Shown: one piece after another, positions 49,188 through 57,786 of the stretch
Position numbering within the stretch: the first letter of the stretch is position 1
Layout of the letters: each line of letters opens with the position of its first letter
Origin: an uncultured Eubacteriales bacterium
GTDB taxonomy: Bacteria > Bacillota > Clostridia > Christensenellales > Aristaeellaceae
NCBI GenBank assembly: GCA_902785105.1
Contig: CACZXF010000054.1
Span: 1-59,124 of the forward strand
Length of the DNA: 59,124 nucleotides
Direction: 5' to 3'
Position numbers and translations under genes: made by a program
The notes under the pieces: model-generated
Seen by the model: the letters and a program-made list of their open reading frames with translations, nothing else
What the model was told of the DNA's origin: nothing
Database searches by the model: none

Positions 49188-50498
49188 ATGAATTACACCC
49201 CCGAGCAAAAGGAAAAATGGGACAAGGCGCTGTCGTATATCCAAGGGGCCGTGGACACCTTTTCCTATACCATGTGGTTCAAGCCGCTGAAGCTGTACGC
49301 CATATCGGGCCAGACGATGTACATCCTGGGCGCCAATTCCTTCGCCCTTCAGCATCTGAAGACCCGCTACGGCTCCACGCTGGAGCAGGCCATGGACAAG
49401 GTGTTCGACATACAGTACAATCTGGAATACTACGGGCCGGAGCAGATCAGCCTGATCGAGGAAAAGCTGAGCGCCGCCCAGTCCACGCTGAACCGCAAAT
49501 ACACCTTCGACAATTTCGTGGTGGGCGACGGCAACAAATTCGCCTATGTGGCGGCGGCGGCGGTGGCGGACGCGCCCTCGGAGGCCTACAACCCGCTGTT
49601 CATCTACGGCGGCGTGGGGCTGGGCAAGACCCATCTGCTCAACGCCGTGGGCAACTATGTGCTGAGCCGGGACCCTTCGAAGAATGTGCTGCTGATGACC
49701 TCGGAGGCCATGACCAACCAGCTCATCGAGGGCATCAGCAAGAAGAACACCGCCGAGCTCCGTGCCAGGCTGCGCAAGGCGGACTATCTGATGGTCGATG
49801 ACATCCAATTTTTAGGCAAGACGAAGGTCTCGCAGGAGGAATTTTTCAATACCTTCAACGATCTTCGGGAGAACCACAAGCAGATCATCATCTCCTCCGA
49901 CCGGCCGCCAAGGGAGTTGCCGGAGATCGAGGAGCGCTTGCGGTCCCGCTTCGAGTGGGGCCTGATCGTCGATGTCCAGAAGCCGGATTACGAGACGCGG
50001 GTGGCCATACTGCGCCAGAAGGCCATGGACGAGGGGCTCTACGTGCCCGACGACGTCATGGAATACATCGCCCAGAACGTCAATTCCAACATCCGCGCCC
50101 TGGAGGGCAGCCTTGCCAGCCTCCAGGCCCGAAGCAAGCTGATGGGCGCGCCCATCGACATGGACATGACCCGCTCCGCCCTCTCCAGCCTGGTCACCAC
50201 ACGGGAGGACCGGAAGATCGACTGCCCCCTCATCATCAATATCGTCGCGGACAAGTACGGCATGGAGCCCGCCGATCTCACCGGCAAGCGCCGCAGCCAG
50301 GAGATCGCCCTGGCCCGCCAGGTTGCCATGTACATATGCCGGGAGATGACCGACCTCTCCACCACCGCCATCGGCAAGGCCTTCGGCCGCGATCACACCA
50401 CCGTGCTCCACGGCTGCGAAAAGATCGAGAGCGGCATGGAGGACTACGGCTTCAAGAAGCGGGTGGAGGAGATCATGAAGGCGGTAAGGGACGATTGA
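49188..50498 (+). CDS. dnaA: Chromosomal replication initiator DnaA
   Basis: A 436-aa AAA+ initiator. Domain I (1-80), short domain II, domain III with Walker A GGVGLGKTHL (about 139-148), Walker B LMVDDIQF (about 203-210) and sensor SSDRPPRELP; domain IV HTH with GKAFGRDHTTVLHGCEKI that reads DnaA boxes. GGAGG lies 6 nt ahead of the ATG; a longer open frame upstream covers the promoter and is rejected. Followed by oriC-like sequence and dnaN. Confidence 0.97.
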   Translation: MNYTPEQKEKWDKALSYIQGAVDTFSYTMWFKPLKLYAISGQTMYILGANSFALQHLKTRYGSTLEQAMDKVFDIQYNLEYYGPEQISLIEEKLSAAQSTLNRKYTFDNFVVGDGNKFAYVAAAAVADAPSEAYNPLFIYGGVGLGKTHLLNAVGNYVLSRDPSKNVLLMTSEAMTNQLIEGISKKNTAELRARLRKADYLMVDDIQFLGKTKVSQEEFFNTFNDLRENHKQIIISSDRPPRELPEIEERLRSRFEWGLIVDVQKPDYETRVAILRQKAMDEGLYVPDDVMEYIAQNVNSNIRALEGSLASLQARSKLMGAPIDMDMTRSALSSLVTTREDRKIDCPLIINIVADKYGMEPADLTGKRRSQEIALARQVAMYICREMTDLSTTAIGKAFGRDHTTVLHGCEKIESGMEDYGFKKRVEEIMKAVRDD

Positions 50499-50500
50499 AC

Positions 50501-50637
50501 AATGGGGAATGGGAAATGGGGAATGAAGGTACAAATCCTTCGGATTTGTTTGATTAAAGGTGAACGAACGATGTCGGTACAAAATATAATAAAAAGAAAT
50601 CCGGAGGATTTCCTCATTCATTCCCCATTCCCCATTG
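50501..50637. repeat. Repeat family C, 35-nt centre
   Basis: AATGGGGAATGGGAAATGGG, AAATCCTTCGGATTTG, unique 35 nt (about 50552-50586), AAAAAGAAATCCGGAGGATT, CATTCATTCCCCATTCCCC. It starts 3 nt after the dnaA stop. Confidence 0.8.
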
Positions 50638-50639
50638 TA

Positions 50640-50800
50640 AAAACCTTGTCCCCAGCCTTTCCACAGCCGCCGGGGCGATATTCCACAGGCCAAAACCCCT
50701 GTGCCTCAACGGTTTTGGGGACTTATCCACAGAATCCACAGCCCTACTACGTCTTCTATTTTATTAGAGATAGATATTATATATACTATAAGGGACGGGG
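50640..50800. other. oriC: Candidate oriC between dnaA and dnaN
   Basis: Perfect DnaA box TTATCCACA at 50723-50731, plus weaker boxes TATTCCACA (about 50680), CTTTCCACA (about 50657) and GAATCCACA (50732-50740), followed by the AT-rich stretch 50755-50793 (TTCTATTTTATTAG, ATATTATATATACTATAA) as unwinding element. Position between dnaA and dnaN is the commonest oriC place in Firmicutes. Confidence 0.75.
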
Positions 50801-50845
50801 TCGGCGAGAATGCGGGAGATTCCGGCTTTGTACGCGGCAGCCACT

Positions 50846-50882
50846 ATTCATTCCCCATTTCCCATTCCCCATTCCCCATTTT
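50846..50882. repeat. Repeat family C, half arm
   Basis: Only CATTCCCCATTTCCCATTCC remains, just ahead of the dnaN SD. Confidence 0.65.
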
Positions 50883-50920
50883 TCCATCTTGAACAGGATG
50901 TGAAAAAGAAAGGAGTAAAT

Positions 50921-52033
50921 ATGCGTTTTAAGTGCAACGCCTCGGCGCTGATCGAGGGGCTTCAAATCGTGGTCCGGGCCTTGCCCAGCCGCACCACCAA
51001 TCCGGTTCTGGAGGGTGTTCTCATTGAATGCGGTCCCGAGGGGGTCATACTGACCTGCTCGGACGAGCGGATCACCATCATCACCCGCATCGACGCGGAG
51101 ATCCTCGAGGACGGGCGCGGCGTGGTGCCGGGCAAGCTGTTCAACGAGGTGGTCCGCCGCCTCTCCGAGGGCGACATCGACATCACCATGAACGAGCGGT
51201 TCATGTTCACCGTTCGCGGCTCCGGCTCCCGCACCAACATCGCCGGCCAGGACGGCGACCTCTACCCCAATCTGCCGAGGCTTGAAAACGAGCGCGAGCT
51301 GTCCCTGCCCCAGGACATGCTGAAGGACATGATCCAAAAGACCGAGTTTGCCATCGCCGTGGAGGACATGCGCGAAGTATTGACCGGCGGCCTGCTGGAG
51401 ATCGAAAACGGCGACATCACCATGGTGGGCCTTGACGGCTTCCGCATGGCCGTGCGCCGCCACAAGCTGGGTGAGGTGACGGAAAATTTCTCCGCCGTCA
51501 TCCCCGGCCGCGCCCTGAGCGACATCGGCAAGCTGCTCTCCGACGCCCCCGAGGCCTTCGCCAGCCTGTCCTTCGGCGGCAACAAGCTGCACATCCGCCT
51601 CGAAAAGACGGAGATCTATGTGATTTTGCTTGAGGGCAACTATATCAAATACCGCCAGATCCTGCCCAGCTCCTTTGCCACCCGCGTGGTGGTGGAGGCC
51701 GCCCCCTTCAAGCGCGCCGTGGACCGCGCTGCCCTGATGGCGAGGGAGGGCAACAACAACCTGCTGGTCCTCAAGATCAACGCCGGGGAAATGGCCATAG
51801 AGTCCCGCTCCGAGATCGGCGACGTGTTTGAAAAATTGGAGGTCCAGCAGGACGGCGGCGACGTCAACATCGCCTTTAACGTCAAGTACCTCATCGACGT
51901 GGTCCGCTATATCGACGCCGAACAGCTCGTCCTCAACCTCAACAATGCCATCTCCCCCTGCATCATCCAGCCCGCCGACGACATGGACTACATCCATCTC
52001 GTGCTGCCGGTGAGGACGGCGGTGACGAGGTAA
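50921..52033 (+). CDS. dnaN: DNA polymerase III beta subunit (sliding clamp)
   Basis: A 370-aa clamp: MRFKCNASALIEGLQIVVRA start, TTNPVLEGVLIEC, DLYPNLPRL and the C-terminal YLIDVVRYIDAEQLVLNLNN and DYIHLVLPVR that forms the protein-binding groove. Works as a ring-shaped dimer that tethers Pol III. AGGAG is 5 nt ahead of the ATG; the longer frame runs back through the oriC and repeat and is not used. Confidence 0.97.
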   Translation: MRFKCNASALIEGLQIVVRALPSRTTNPVLEGVLIECGPEGVILTCSDERITIITRIDAEILEDGRGVVPGKLFNEVVRRLSEGDIDITMNERFMFTVRGSGSRTNIAGQDGDLYPNLPRLENERELSLPQDMLKDMIQKTEFAIAVEDMREVLTGGLLEIENGDITMVGLDGFRMAVRRHKLGEVTENFSAVIPGRALSDIGKLLSDAPEAFASLSFGGNKLHIRLEKTEIYVILLEGNYIKYRQILPSSFATRVVVEAAPFKRAVDRAALMAREGNNNLLVLKINAGEMAIESRSEIGDVFEKLEVQQDGGDVNIAFNVKYLIDVVRYIDAEQLVLNLNNAISPCIIQPADDMDYIHLVLPVRTAVTR

Positions 52034-52200
52034 ACGGGGATTTATCGGGGAGTTACCCGCCTCTCCTGTAGGGGCGGCGTTGCGCCGCTGGGAGCGGTCC
52101 CACCGCCCGCCGGGTAGTACGATGCGTTTCGTTAGGGCGGGCGCCGAAACGGCGCCCCTACAAGGTTGGTTTGACTGCACGACAAATTCCAATTTGTCGA
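52032..52200. repeat. Repeat family A, full copy
   Basis: GTAAACGGGGATTTATCGGGG to CGACAAATTCCAATTTGTCG, overlapping the last base of dnaN; first arm has the extra GGGAGCGGTCCCACC seen at 2579. Confidence 0.85.
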
Positions 52201-52225
52201 TCATTACTCACGGAGGTGTTTCGCC

Positions 52226-53575
52226 ATGTCCGATACCATCGCCGCCATCGCCACGGCCCGCGGCGCGGGGGGGATCGCCATCGTCCGGATCAGCGGCGAC
52301 GGGGTCGAATCCATTCTTCGGGCGATGTTCAGGCCCGCGGCGGCGCGGGGGGAATTTGCGTCCCACCGGCTGATGTACGGCCATGCCGTGGATGAGGTGG
52401 GCGAGGCCATCGACGAGGTTATGGCGGTTTTAATGCGGGCGTCCTCCACCTACACCCGGGAGGATGTGGCCGAGCTCCACTGTCACGGCGGCGAAGCCTG
52501 CGCCTCGGCGGTGCTGCAAAGGGCGCTGGCGCTGGGCGCAAGAGTGGCCCAGCCCGGCGAGTTCACCCGGCGGGCCTTCATGAACGGGCGCATTGATTTG
52601 GCCAGGGCCGAGGCCGTCATGCAGCTCATCGGCGCGGGCTCACAGGCGGCGGCGCGGGCGTCCCTCCGGCAATTGGAGGGCGGCGTGTCCGGTTTTGTTA
52701 AAAAGGTTTCAGACCAACTGACGGGTATGCTGGCGCAGATCGAGGCCTGCACTGATTTTCCCGACGAGGTGGACGAGGAAGCCACCGCCGCCGGGCTGAC
52801 CGAAGGTTTACAGGGGCTGATTCGTGAGATTAATGCCCGCTGTGATGCCCGGGGCGCGCGGATACTGCGGGAGGGGGCCAGCATCGTGCTGGCGGGGCGG
52901 CCCAATGTGGGCAAGTCCTCGCTGATGAACGCCCTGCTGAACCAGGAGCGGGCCATCGTCACCGACATCCCCGGCACCACGCGGGATGTGCTCACCGAGC
53001 GCCTGTCCCTGGGCGGCGTGGCCGCGGAGCTCTCCGACACCGCGGGGCAGCGGGACACGCTGGACCCCGTGGAGCGCATCGGCGTGGACCGCGCCCGCCG
53101 CGCCGTGGAGACCGCCGACGTCACCCTCATCGTGCTGGACGCCGCCGAGCCCCTGGCCCCCGAGGATGAACAGCTCATCCGCGAGGCCGACGACCGCGCC
53201 ATCATATGCCTCAATAAGTCCGACCTCCCCGGCATACTGCAAAAATCGGATATCGAGGCCATGACCGCTTCAATGGTGCTTGAGATCTCCGCCCAGACCG
53301 GCGCGGGGGTGGACGAGCTTGTGAAGGAGCTGACTCGCCGCGTGGCCGTCGCCCCCATGGACGGCGCGCTCACCGCCCAGCGCCACATCGAACTGGCCGC
53401 CGCTTCCGCAAAATACCTGCAATCTGCCATAGATACCATCGAAGCCGGCTTCCCCCTGGACACCGCCGCCATCGACCTCAAAGAGGCCCTCTCCGCCCTC
53501 ACCGAGATCACCGGCGAAAACGCCACCGAGGCCGTCATCGACCGGGTGTTCGCGGATTTCTGCGTGGGAAAATAA
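52226..53575 (+). CDS. mnmE: tRNA uridine-34 modification GTPase MnmE
   Basis: A 449-aa MnmE/TrmE: N-terminal folate-binding domain (TIAAIATARGAGGIAIVRISG, LHCHGGEAC), helical domain, inserted G domain GRPNVGKSSLMNALL (about 224-238), DIPGTTRD, DTAGQRD, NKSD, and the C-terminal CVGK carrying the essential Cys. With MnmG it installs cmnm5U in tRNA. mnmG does not follow here. GGAGG lies 9 nt ahead of the ATG. Confidence 0.96.
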   Translation: MSDTIAAIATARGAGGIAIVRISGDGVESILRAMFRPAAARGEFASHRLMYGHAVDEVGEAIDEVMAVLMRASSTYTREDVAELHCHGGEACASAVLQRALALGARVAQPGEFTRRAFMNGRIDLARAEAVMQLIGAGSQAAARASLRQLEGGVSGFVKKVSDQLTGMLAQIEACTDFPDEVDEEATAAGLTEGLQGLIREINARCDARGARILREGASIVLAGRPNVGKSSLMNALLNQERAIVTDIPGTTRDVLTERLSLGGVAAELSDTAGQRDTLDPVERIGVDRARRAVETADVTLIVLDAAEPLAPEDEQLIREADDRAIICLNKSDLPGILQKSDIEAMTASMVLEISAQTGAGVDELVKELTRRVAVAPMDGALTAQRHIELAAASAKYLQSAIDTIEAGFPLDTAAIDLKEALSALTEITGENATEAVIDRVFADFCVGK

Positions 53576-53582
53576 AGATGTA

Positions 53583-53702
53583 ATAAATGGGATTTGTCGG
53601 GGATTTGAAACAACCTTGTAGGGGCGCCGTTTCGGCGCCCGCTCCCTTCGAAATTGCATGTTCTATCGGGCGGGCGGCGCAACGCCGCCCCTACAAGGTT
53701 CT
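53583..53702. repeat. Repeat family A, inverted, right terminus decayed
   Basis: AATAAATGGGATTTGTCGGGG, GGGGCGCCGTTTCGGCGCCC, GGCGGCGCAACGCCGCCCC; ends TACAAGGTTCTTTG. Confidence 0.8.
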
Positions 53703-53765
53703 TTGTCAATGCTTTGACATACATTCGTAATTCATGCGTCTGCTGTGCCCCACGGGAAAAGAGGG

Positions 53766-53794
53766 TTGTCAGACAGGTCAATTTGGTGTAGAAT
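53766..53794 (+). promoter_or_regulatory. Promoter of dnaX
   Basis: TTGTCA (53766-53771), 17 nt, TAGAAT (53789-53794). Confidence 0.65.
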
Positions 53795-53843
53795 AGGTTT
53801 GGAAAACTGCAATTTTCCATTGACAGAGAGGGGGTCCGCGCCC

Positions 53844-55427
53844 ATGAGCTATCAGGCTCTCTATCGCGCCTGGCGGCCGGAGACGTTTACGGAGATGGTG
53901 GGTCAGGACGCCATCACCCGGACGCTGAAGCGTCAGGTGATGACCGGGCGCATCGCCCACGCCTATCTCTTCTGCGGCACCCGCGGCACGGGCAAGACCA
54001 CGGCGGCGAAGGTGCTGTCGAGGGCCATTAACTGTCTGAATCCCCAGGACGGCGACCCCTGCGGGGAGTGCGAGGTTTGCCGCGCGCTGAAAGAGGAGTC
54101 CAGCATGGACGTGGCCGAGATCGACGCCGCCTCCAACAACGGCGTGGACGAGATCCGCGACCTCCGGGAAAAGATCAAGTTCCCCCCCACCCTGGCAAAA
54201 TATAAGGTCTATATCATCGACGAGGTCCACATGCTCTCCACCGGCGCGTTTAATGCGCTATTGAAAACGCTGGAGGAGCCGCCGGGTCACGCCGTATTTA
54301 TTTTGGCAACCACCGAGCCCCAGCGCCTGCCCGCCACCATACTCTCCCGCTGTCAGCGCTTCGATTTCCACAGAATTTCCATCGACACCATCATCGAGCG
54401 TTTAATGGTGGTGCTGGGCGGCATCGGTCGCACGGCCTCGGACGACGCCCTCTATGAGATCGCCCGCGCCGCCGAGGGCGCGATGCGCGACGCGCTGAGT
54501 TTATTGGACGTCTGCCTCTCCTACACCGACGGGGAGGTCACCGCCCAACTTGCCCGGGATGTACTGGGCACCGCCGGCCGGGGCGCGATGTTCGACTTTG
54601 CCGACGCCCTCATCGACGGCGACGCCGGCTCCGCCCTTCAGCAGATCGACGCCATGGCCCGCCGGGGCAGCGACCCCCAGGTTTTGATCAGAGATACCAC
54701 CGCCCACCTCCGGGCCGTGATGCTGGCCGGAGCCGTGAAGGAGGGATTGTCTGAAATATTGGAGATCACCCCTGAGGATGCCGAGCGCTTCAAGGCTCAG
54801 GCGGACCGCACCAGTCCCGAGGCGGTCAACCGCATGCTGGAGCTGTTCATGCGCGCCGAGCCGGACACCCGCTGGGCCTCCCGTCCCCGCACCGTGCTGG
54901 AGCTGGCCGCCGTCCGCGCCTGCCATCCCGAGAAGGAGCCCGACGCCGCGGTGACCGAGCGCCTGTCCCGGGTGGAAAAGATTATAGAGAAGGGCGTACC
55001 CGTCCAGAATACAAGGCCATCCGCCAAGCCCACTCCTAAACCTGCGGAACCGGAAAAGGCAAAGCCCGCCGCCAAACCCGCCCCATCCGTCACCCCGCCC
55101 GACGCCTATCTCGAAGCCCTCAAGCGGCTGGGCGACGAGAACCCCTCCATCCGCTCCCCCCTCCAGTCCATGCGCTTCACCGGGTTCGACGGGGAAAAGC
55201 TCTCCGTGGAGTTCTCCAAGAAGCAGATGATGCACATGAAGGTCCTCGAGCGCAAAAAGGACCTCATCAACCAGGCTCTCACCGATGCCTTCGGCGCAGA
55301 CGTCACCGTCGTCATGTCCCTCGAGGGCGCGGGCGCAACGGAGAAGAAGCTCAGCGCCACCGCCCGCGATGTCATCAATCAATCCTATGATGTGTTCGGG
55401 AGGGAGAATATAGAGCTGGTGGATTAA
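53844..55427 (+). CDS. dnaX: DNA polymerase III tau/gamma subunit
   Basis: A 527-aa clamp-loader ATPase: YRAWRPETFTEMVGQ start, Walker A CGTRGTGKTTAAKVLSRA (about 44-61), zinc Cys set ending CGECEVC, Walker B VYIIDEVHMLS, sensor ATTEPQRLPATILSRCQRF; Pro/Ala/Lys linker at about 385-415 and a C-terminal tau domain. The SD GAGAGGGGG is somewhat far (about 10 nt) from the ATG. No recR or YbaB gene follows, unlike the usual dnaX-ybaB-recR order. Confidence 0.95.
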   Translation: MSYQALYRAWRPETFTEMVGQDAITRTLKRQVMTGRIAHAYLFCGTRGTGKTTAAKVLSRAINCLNPQDGDPCGECEVCRALKEESSMDVAEIDAASNNGVDEIRDLREKIKFPPTLAKYKVYIIDEVHMLSTGAFNALLKTLEEPPGHAVFILATTEPQRLPATILSRCQRFDFHRISIDTIIERLMVVLGGIGRTASDDALYEIARAAEGAMRDALSLLDVCLSYTDGEVTAQLARDVLGTAGRGAMFDFADALIDGDAGSALQQIDAMARRGSDPQVLIRDTTAHLRAVMLAGAVKEGLSEILEITPEDAERFKAQADRTSPEAVNRMLELFMRAEPDTRWASRPRTVLELAAVRACHPEKEPDAAVTERLSRVEKIIEKGVPVQNTRPSAKPTPKPAEPEKAKPAAKPAPSVTPPDAYLEALKRLGDENPSIRSPLQSMRFTGFDGEKLSVEFSKKQMMHMKVLERKKDLINQALTDAFGADVTVVMSLEGAGATEKKLSATARDVINQSYDVFGRENIELVD

Positions 55428-55439
55428 ATGGGGGCAGCG

Positions 55440-55557
55440 CGATAAACGGGGATTTATTGGGGAGTTACCCGCCTCTCCTGTAGGGGCGGCGTTGCGCCGC
55501 TGGGAGCGGTCCCACCGCCCGCCGGGTAGTACGATGCGTTTCGTTAGGGGCGGGCGC
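55440..55557. repeat. Repeat family A, cut after the second arm begins
   Basis: GATAAACGGGGATTTATTGGG, first hairpin (with the GGGAGCGGTCCCACC insert), linker, then it stops at GGGGCGGGCG and continues as AGGAAAAGTGG, the SD region of the next gene. Confidence 0.8.
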
Positions 55558-55577
55558 AGGAAAAGTGGTATACAAGC

Positions 55578-56402
55578 ATGGATGAAAACAAAACCCCCGA
55601 GCGCATGCCCTTCTGGGACGGCCATCGGGAGCGGCTTCGACAGCGCATGGAGTCGGGCGGGCTGGACGCGCTGCGGCCCCACGAGGTGCTGGAGCTGCTG
55701 CTGGGGGTGATGGTGCCCCGGGCGGACATGTCCGGGGTGGCGCGGGCGCTGATCGCCGAGTTCGGAGGGGTGAAGCGCGTGCTGAATGCGGACCGGCGGG
55801 CGCTGGAGCGGATCGAGGGCATGACCCGCCGCCTGGCTGACTGGCTGCTCATCGCCGGGGAGACCGTGGCGGCCTATCGCAATATCGGCCTGAAAAGGCA
55901 GTTTCGCATCTGGCGCTTCGCGGACATGCTGAATTATTTGGTCCCCCGCTGGCGGGATGTGCCGCCGCCCCAGACCTGGGTGATATACACCAGCCGTGAT
56001 GGCAGCGTGCTGGGCAGCATCATGCTCGGGGATTCCCTCTATATCGGCGCGGCGGAGTACGCCCGGGAGATACTGGAAAACGCGCTGATGCTGGAGGCGA
56101 GGTTTGTCTATCTCATCGGCTTCTTCGGCATCGAGCCGCTGGAGCTCTACGATGAGGAGTACGGCTATCTCCAGGCGCTGGCGGAGATGCTCTCCCCCAT
56201 AGACGTCCAATTGATGGATTACGTGCTGGTGGGCGAGGCGGGCTTCGTGAGTCTGAATATGGAGGGCAAGCTGGACGCGCTGCGGCAGACGGAGCTGGAA
56301 AAACGCCTGCGCGAGCGCTATCTCAGCGAACCCAGTGAGGAAGGGAATGAGAACCATGACGGGAATCGCCCGTTTCATGAAGGTGAGCCGGACCCAATTT
56401 GA
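55578..56402 (+). CDS. RadC-like protein without JAMM metal residues
   Basis: A 274-aa protein with the RadC layout: N-terminal helix-hairpin-helix (HEVLELLLGVMVPRADMSGVAR, FGGVKRVLNADRRALERIEGM) and C-terminal part ending IDVQLMDYVLVGEAGFVSL, like LLDHIIIG..YVSL of RadC. The metal motif HxHPSGD is absent; the position reads LIGFFGIEPLELYDEEYG. It should keep the fold but not zinc. RadC function is unclear even for intact members. AGGAAAAG is about 11 nt upstream of the ATG. It overlaps dut by about 56 nt. Confidence 0.75.
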   Translation: MDENKTPERMPFWDGHRERLRQRMESGGLDALRPHEVLELLLGVMVPRADMSGVARALIAEFGGVKRVLNADRRALERIEGMTRRLADWLLIAGETVAAYRNIGLKRQFRIWRFADMLNYLVPRWRDVPPPQTWVIYTSRDGSVLGSIMLGDSLYIGAAEYAREILENALMLEARFVYLIGFFGIEPLELYDEEYGYLQALAEMLSPIDVQLMDYVLVGEAGFVSLNMEGKLDALRQTELEKRLRERYLSEPSEEGNENHDGNRPFHEGEPDPI

Positions 56403-56841
56403 GGCCGACTGGACCGGCACGCCCGCGCCCTGGGACGAAATCCGCCTCCCCCGCCGCGCCACGACCGGTTCCGCGGGCTACGATTTCTTCGCCCCTGCGG
56501 CCATCGAGCTGGCCCCCGGCGAGACCGTCACCGTCCCCACCGGCGTCCGCGCCCGCATCGCCCCCGGCTGGGTGCTGATGCTCTTTCCCCGCAGCGGCCT
56601 GGGCTTCAAATATCGCCTGATGCTCAACAACACCGTGGGCGTCGTCGATTCCGATTACTTCGATGCTCTCAACGAGGGCCACATCTTCATCAAGCTCTAC
56701 AACGCCGGCCCCCGCCCCCTCTCCATCCCCGCCGGCGCCGCCTTCGCCCAGGGCGTATTCCTGCCCTACGGACTCACGGAGGATGACGACGCGGACCAAC
56801 CCCGCACCGGCGGCTTCGGCAGCACGACGGGGAGAAATTGA
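56347..56841 (+). CDS. dut: dUTP diphosphatase (trimeric type)
   Basis: A 164-aa dUTPase that hydrolyses dUTP to dUMP. Motifs: RRATTGSAGYDFFAP (I), PRSGLGFKYRL (II), NTVGVVDSDY (III) and C-terminal RTGGFGSTTG (V), the mobile arm that closes the site. The start is uncertain: GTG 56335, ATG 56347 (GAGG 6 nt upstream, chosen) or ATG 56356. It begins inside the radC-like gene, so the two are coupled. Confidence 0.93.
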   Translation: MRTMTGIARFMKVSRTQFEADWTGTPAPWDEIRLPRRATTGSAGYDFFAPAAIELAPGETVTVPTGVRARIAPGWVLMLFPRSGLGFKYRLMLNNTVGVVDSDYFDALNEGHIFIKLYNAGPRPLSIPAGAAFAQGVFLPYGLTEDDDADQPRTGGFGSTTGRN

Positions 56842-57032
56842 AAATTGATAATTGGAAATTAAAAATTGTTGCTGTCGATAACCTGTAGGGGTGCCGTTTC
56901 GGCGCCCGTCCCCGACAAAACGCATCCGGTACTACCGGCGGGCGGCGAAACGCCGCCCCTACAACGAAGTCGTTTGTTAGATCCCGGGTGCCGGTAACTC
57001 AATTTTCAATTTTCCATTTTCAATTTTCAATT
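56838..57032. repeat. Repeat family D arms enclosing a family A core
   Basis: ATTGAAAATTGATAATTGGA on the left and CAATTTTCAATTTTCCATTT on the right; between them (56880-56966) the GGGGTGCCGTTTCGGCGCCC and GGCGGCGAAACGCCGCCCC arms of family A. Copy 1 of family D (44489) has a different centre, and both have CGGTAACTC at the right inner edge. Confidence 0.8.
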
Positions 57033-57058
57033 CCACCCATAAGACTGGAGGTTACAAC

Positions 57059-57730
57059 ATGAAGTTCCGTTTCTTCACCCGCACCGGTGACAAGATCGTG
57101 TTCTGGCTGCTGATCGGCCTGATGGTGCTCATCATGATCATCAGCGCTCTGGGCCGCTTCGCCAATTTGCAGCTGGTCCACGGTGAACTGTACATCTATC
57201 TGCCGCTGATACTGTTGCTGGTGCTGGCGGGCTGGGGCCTGAGCGCCATCTTCCGCCGGCTGAAGGGCAAGGTGGCCCGCGGCGTCGGCGGCACGATCAT
57301 GGTGCTGGTGATGCTGGCGCTGATCACCCTGGGCATGACCTACGGCGGCATCGCGGCGGGACTCTCCTTCCCCCAGCGCTTCATAGACATGACCGCGCCC
57401 AACAGCCACCGCCGGGTCATCGTCATGCGCGGCCTCGATACCGATGAGGCCCGCGTCCAGGCCCGCCACGAAGCCCGTCTCGCCGCCGACCCCGAGGGCT
57501 CCACCGACCTCATCGCCGAGGACTGGGGCTACACCTACACCGCCTACGCCCCCGGCTTCCTCGACCTCTTCTATAAGGTCGATTCCCTCAAGGATACCGA
57601 CGGCATCCACATCGGCTATGTCAGCAAGGCTGAGCTGATGGTGGAATGGGAGGACGACGAGACCATCGCCCATTTCTACATCAAGAACCCCGAGCCTCAG
57701 GACGAGGGCGAGATGCGCGTCGCCGCCTGA
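57059..57730 (+). CDS. Membrane protein of unknown function
   Basis: A 223-aa protein with three membrane segments (about 13-33, 42-64, 78-102) and a C-terminal extracytoplasmic domain of about 120 residues (RRVIVMRGLDTDEARVQARHEARL, WGYTYTAYAPGFLDLFYKVD). No family recognised. GGAGG is 8 nt ahead of the ATG. It has its own terminator at 57738-57777. Confidence 0.7.
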   Translation: MKFRFFTRTGDKIVFWLLIGLMVLIMIISALGRFANLQLVHGELYIYLPLILLLVLAGWGLSAIFRRLKGKVARGVGGTIMVLVMLALITLGMTYGGIAAGLSFPQRFIDMTAPNSHRRVIVMRGLDTDEARVQARHEARLAADPEGSTDLIAEDWGYTYTAYAPGFLDLFYKVDSLKDTDGIHIGYVSKAELMVEWEDDETIAHFYIKNPEPQDEGEMRVAA

Positions 57731-57737
57731 CAGAGAT

Positions 57738-57777
57738 AAACCCCCTTCCCATGCCATACAATATCGCGTGGAAAGGG
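57738..57777 (+). terminator. Terminator whose right arm is the SD of the next gene
   Basis: AAACCCCCTT and AAGGGGGTTT form a 10-bp stem followed by TCCC. The AAGGGGG arm lies 9 nt ahead of the YlbJ-like ATG. Confidence 0.7.
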
Positions 57778-57786
57778 GGTTTTCCC

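Noticed and set aside
2579-56966. Dispersed palindromes as a CRISPR array
   Set aside because: Copies are scattered over 50 kb and not regularly spaced; no cas genes.
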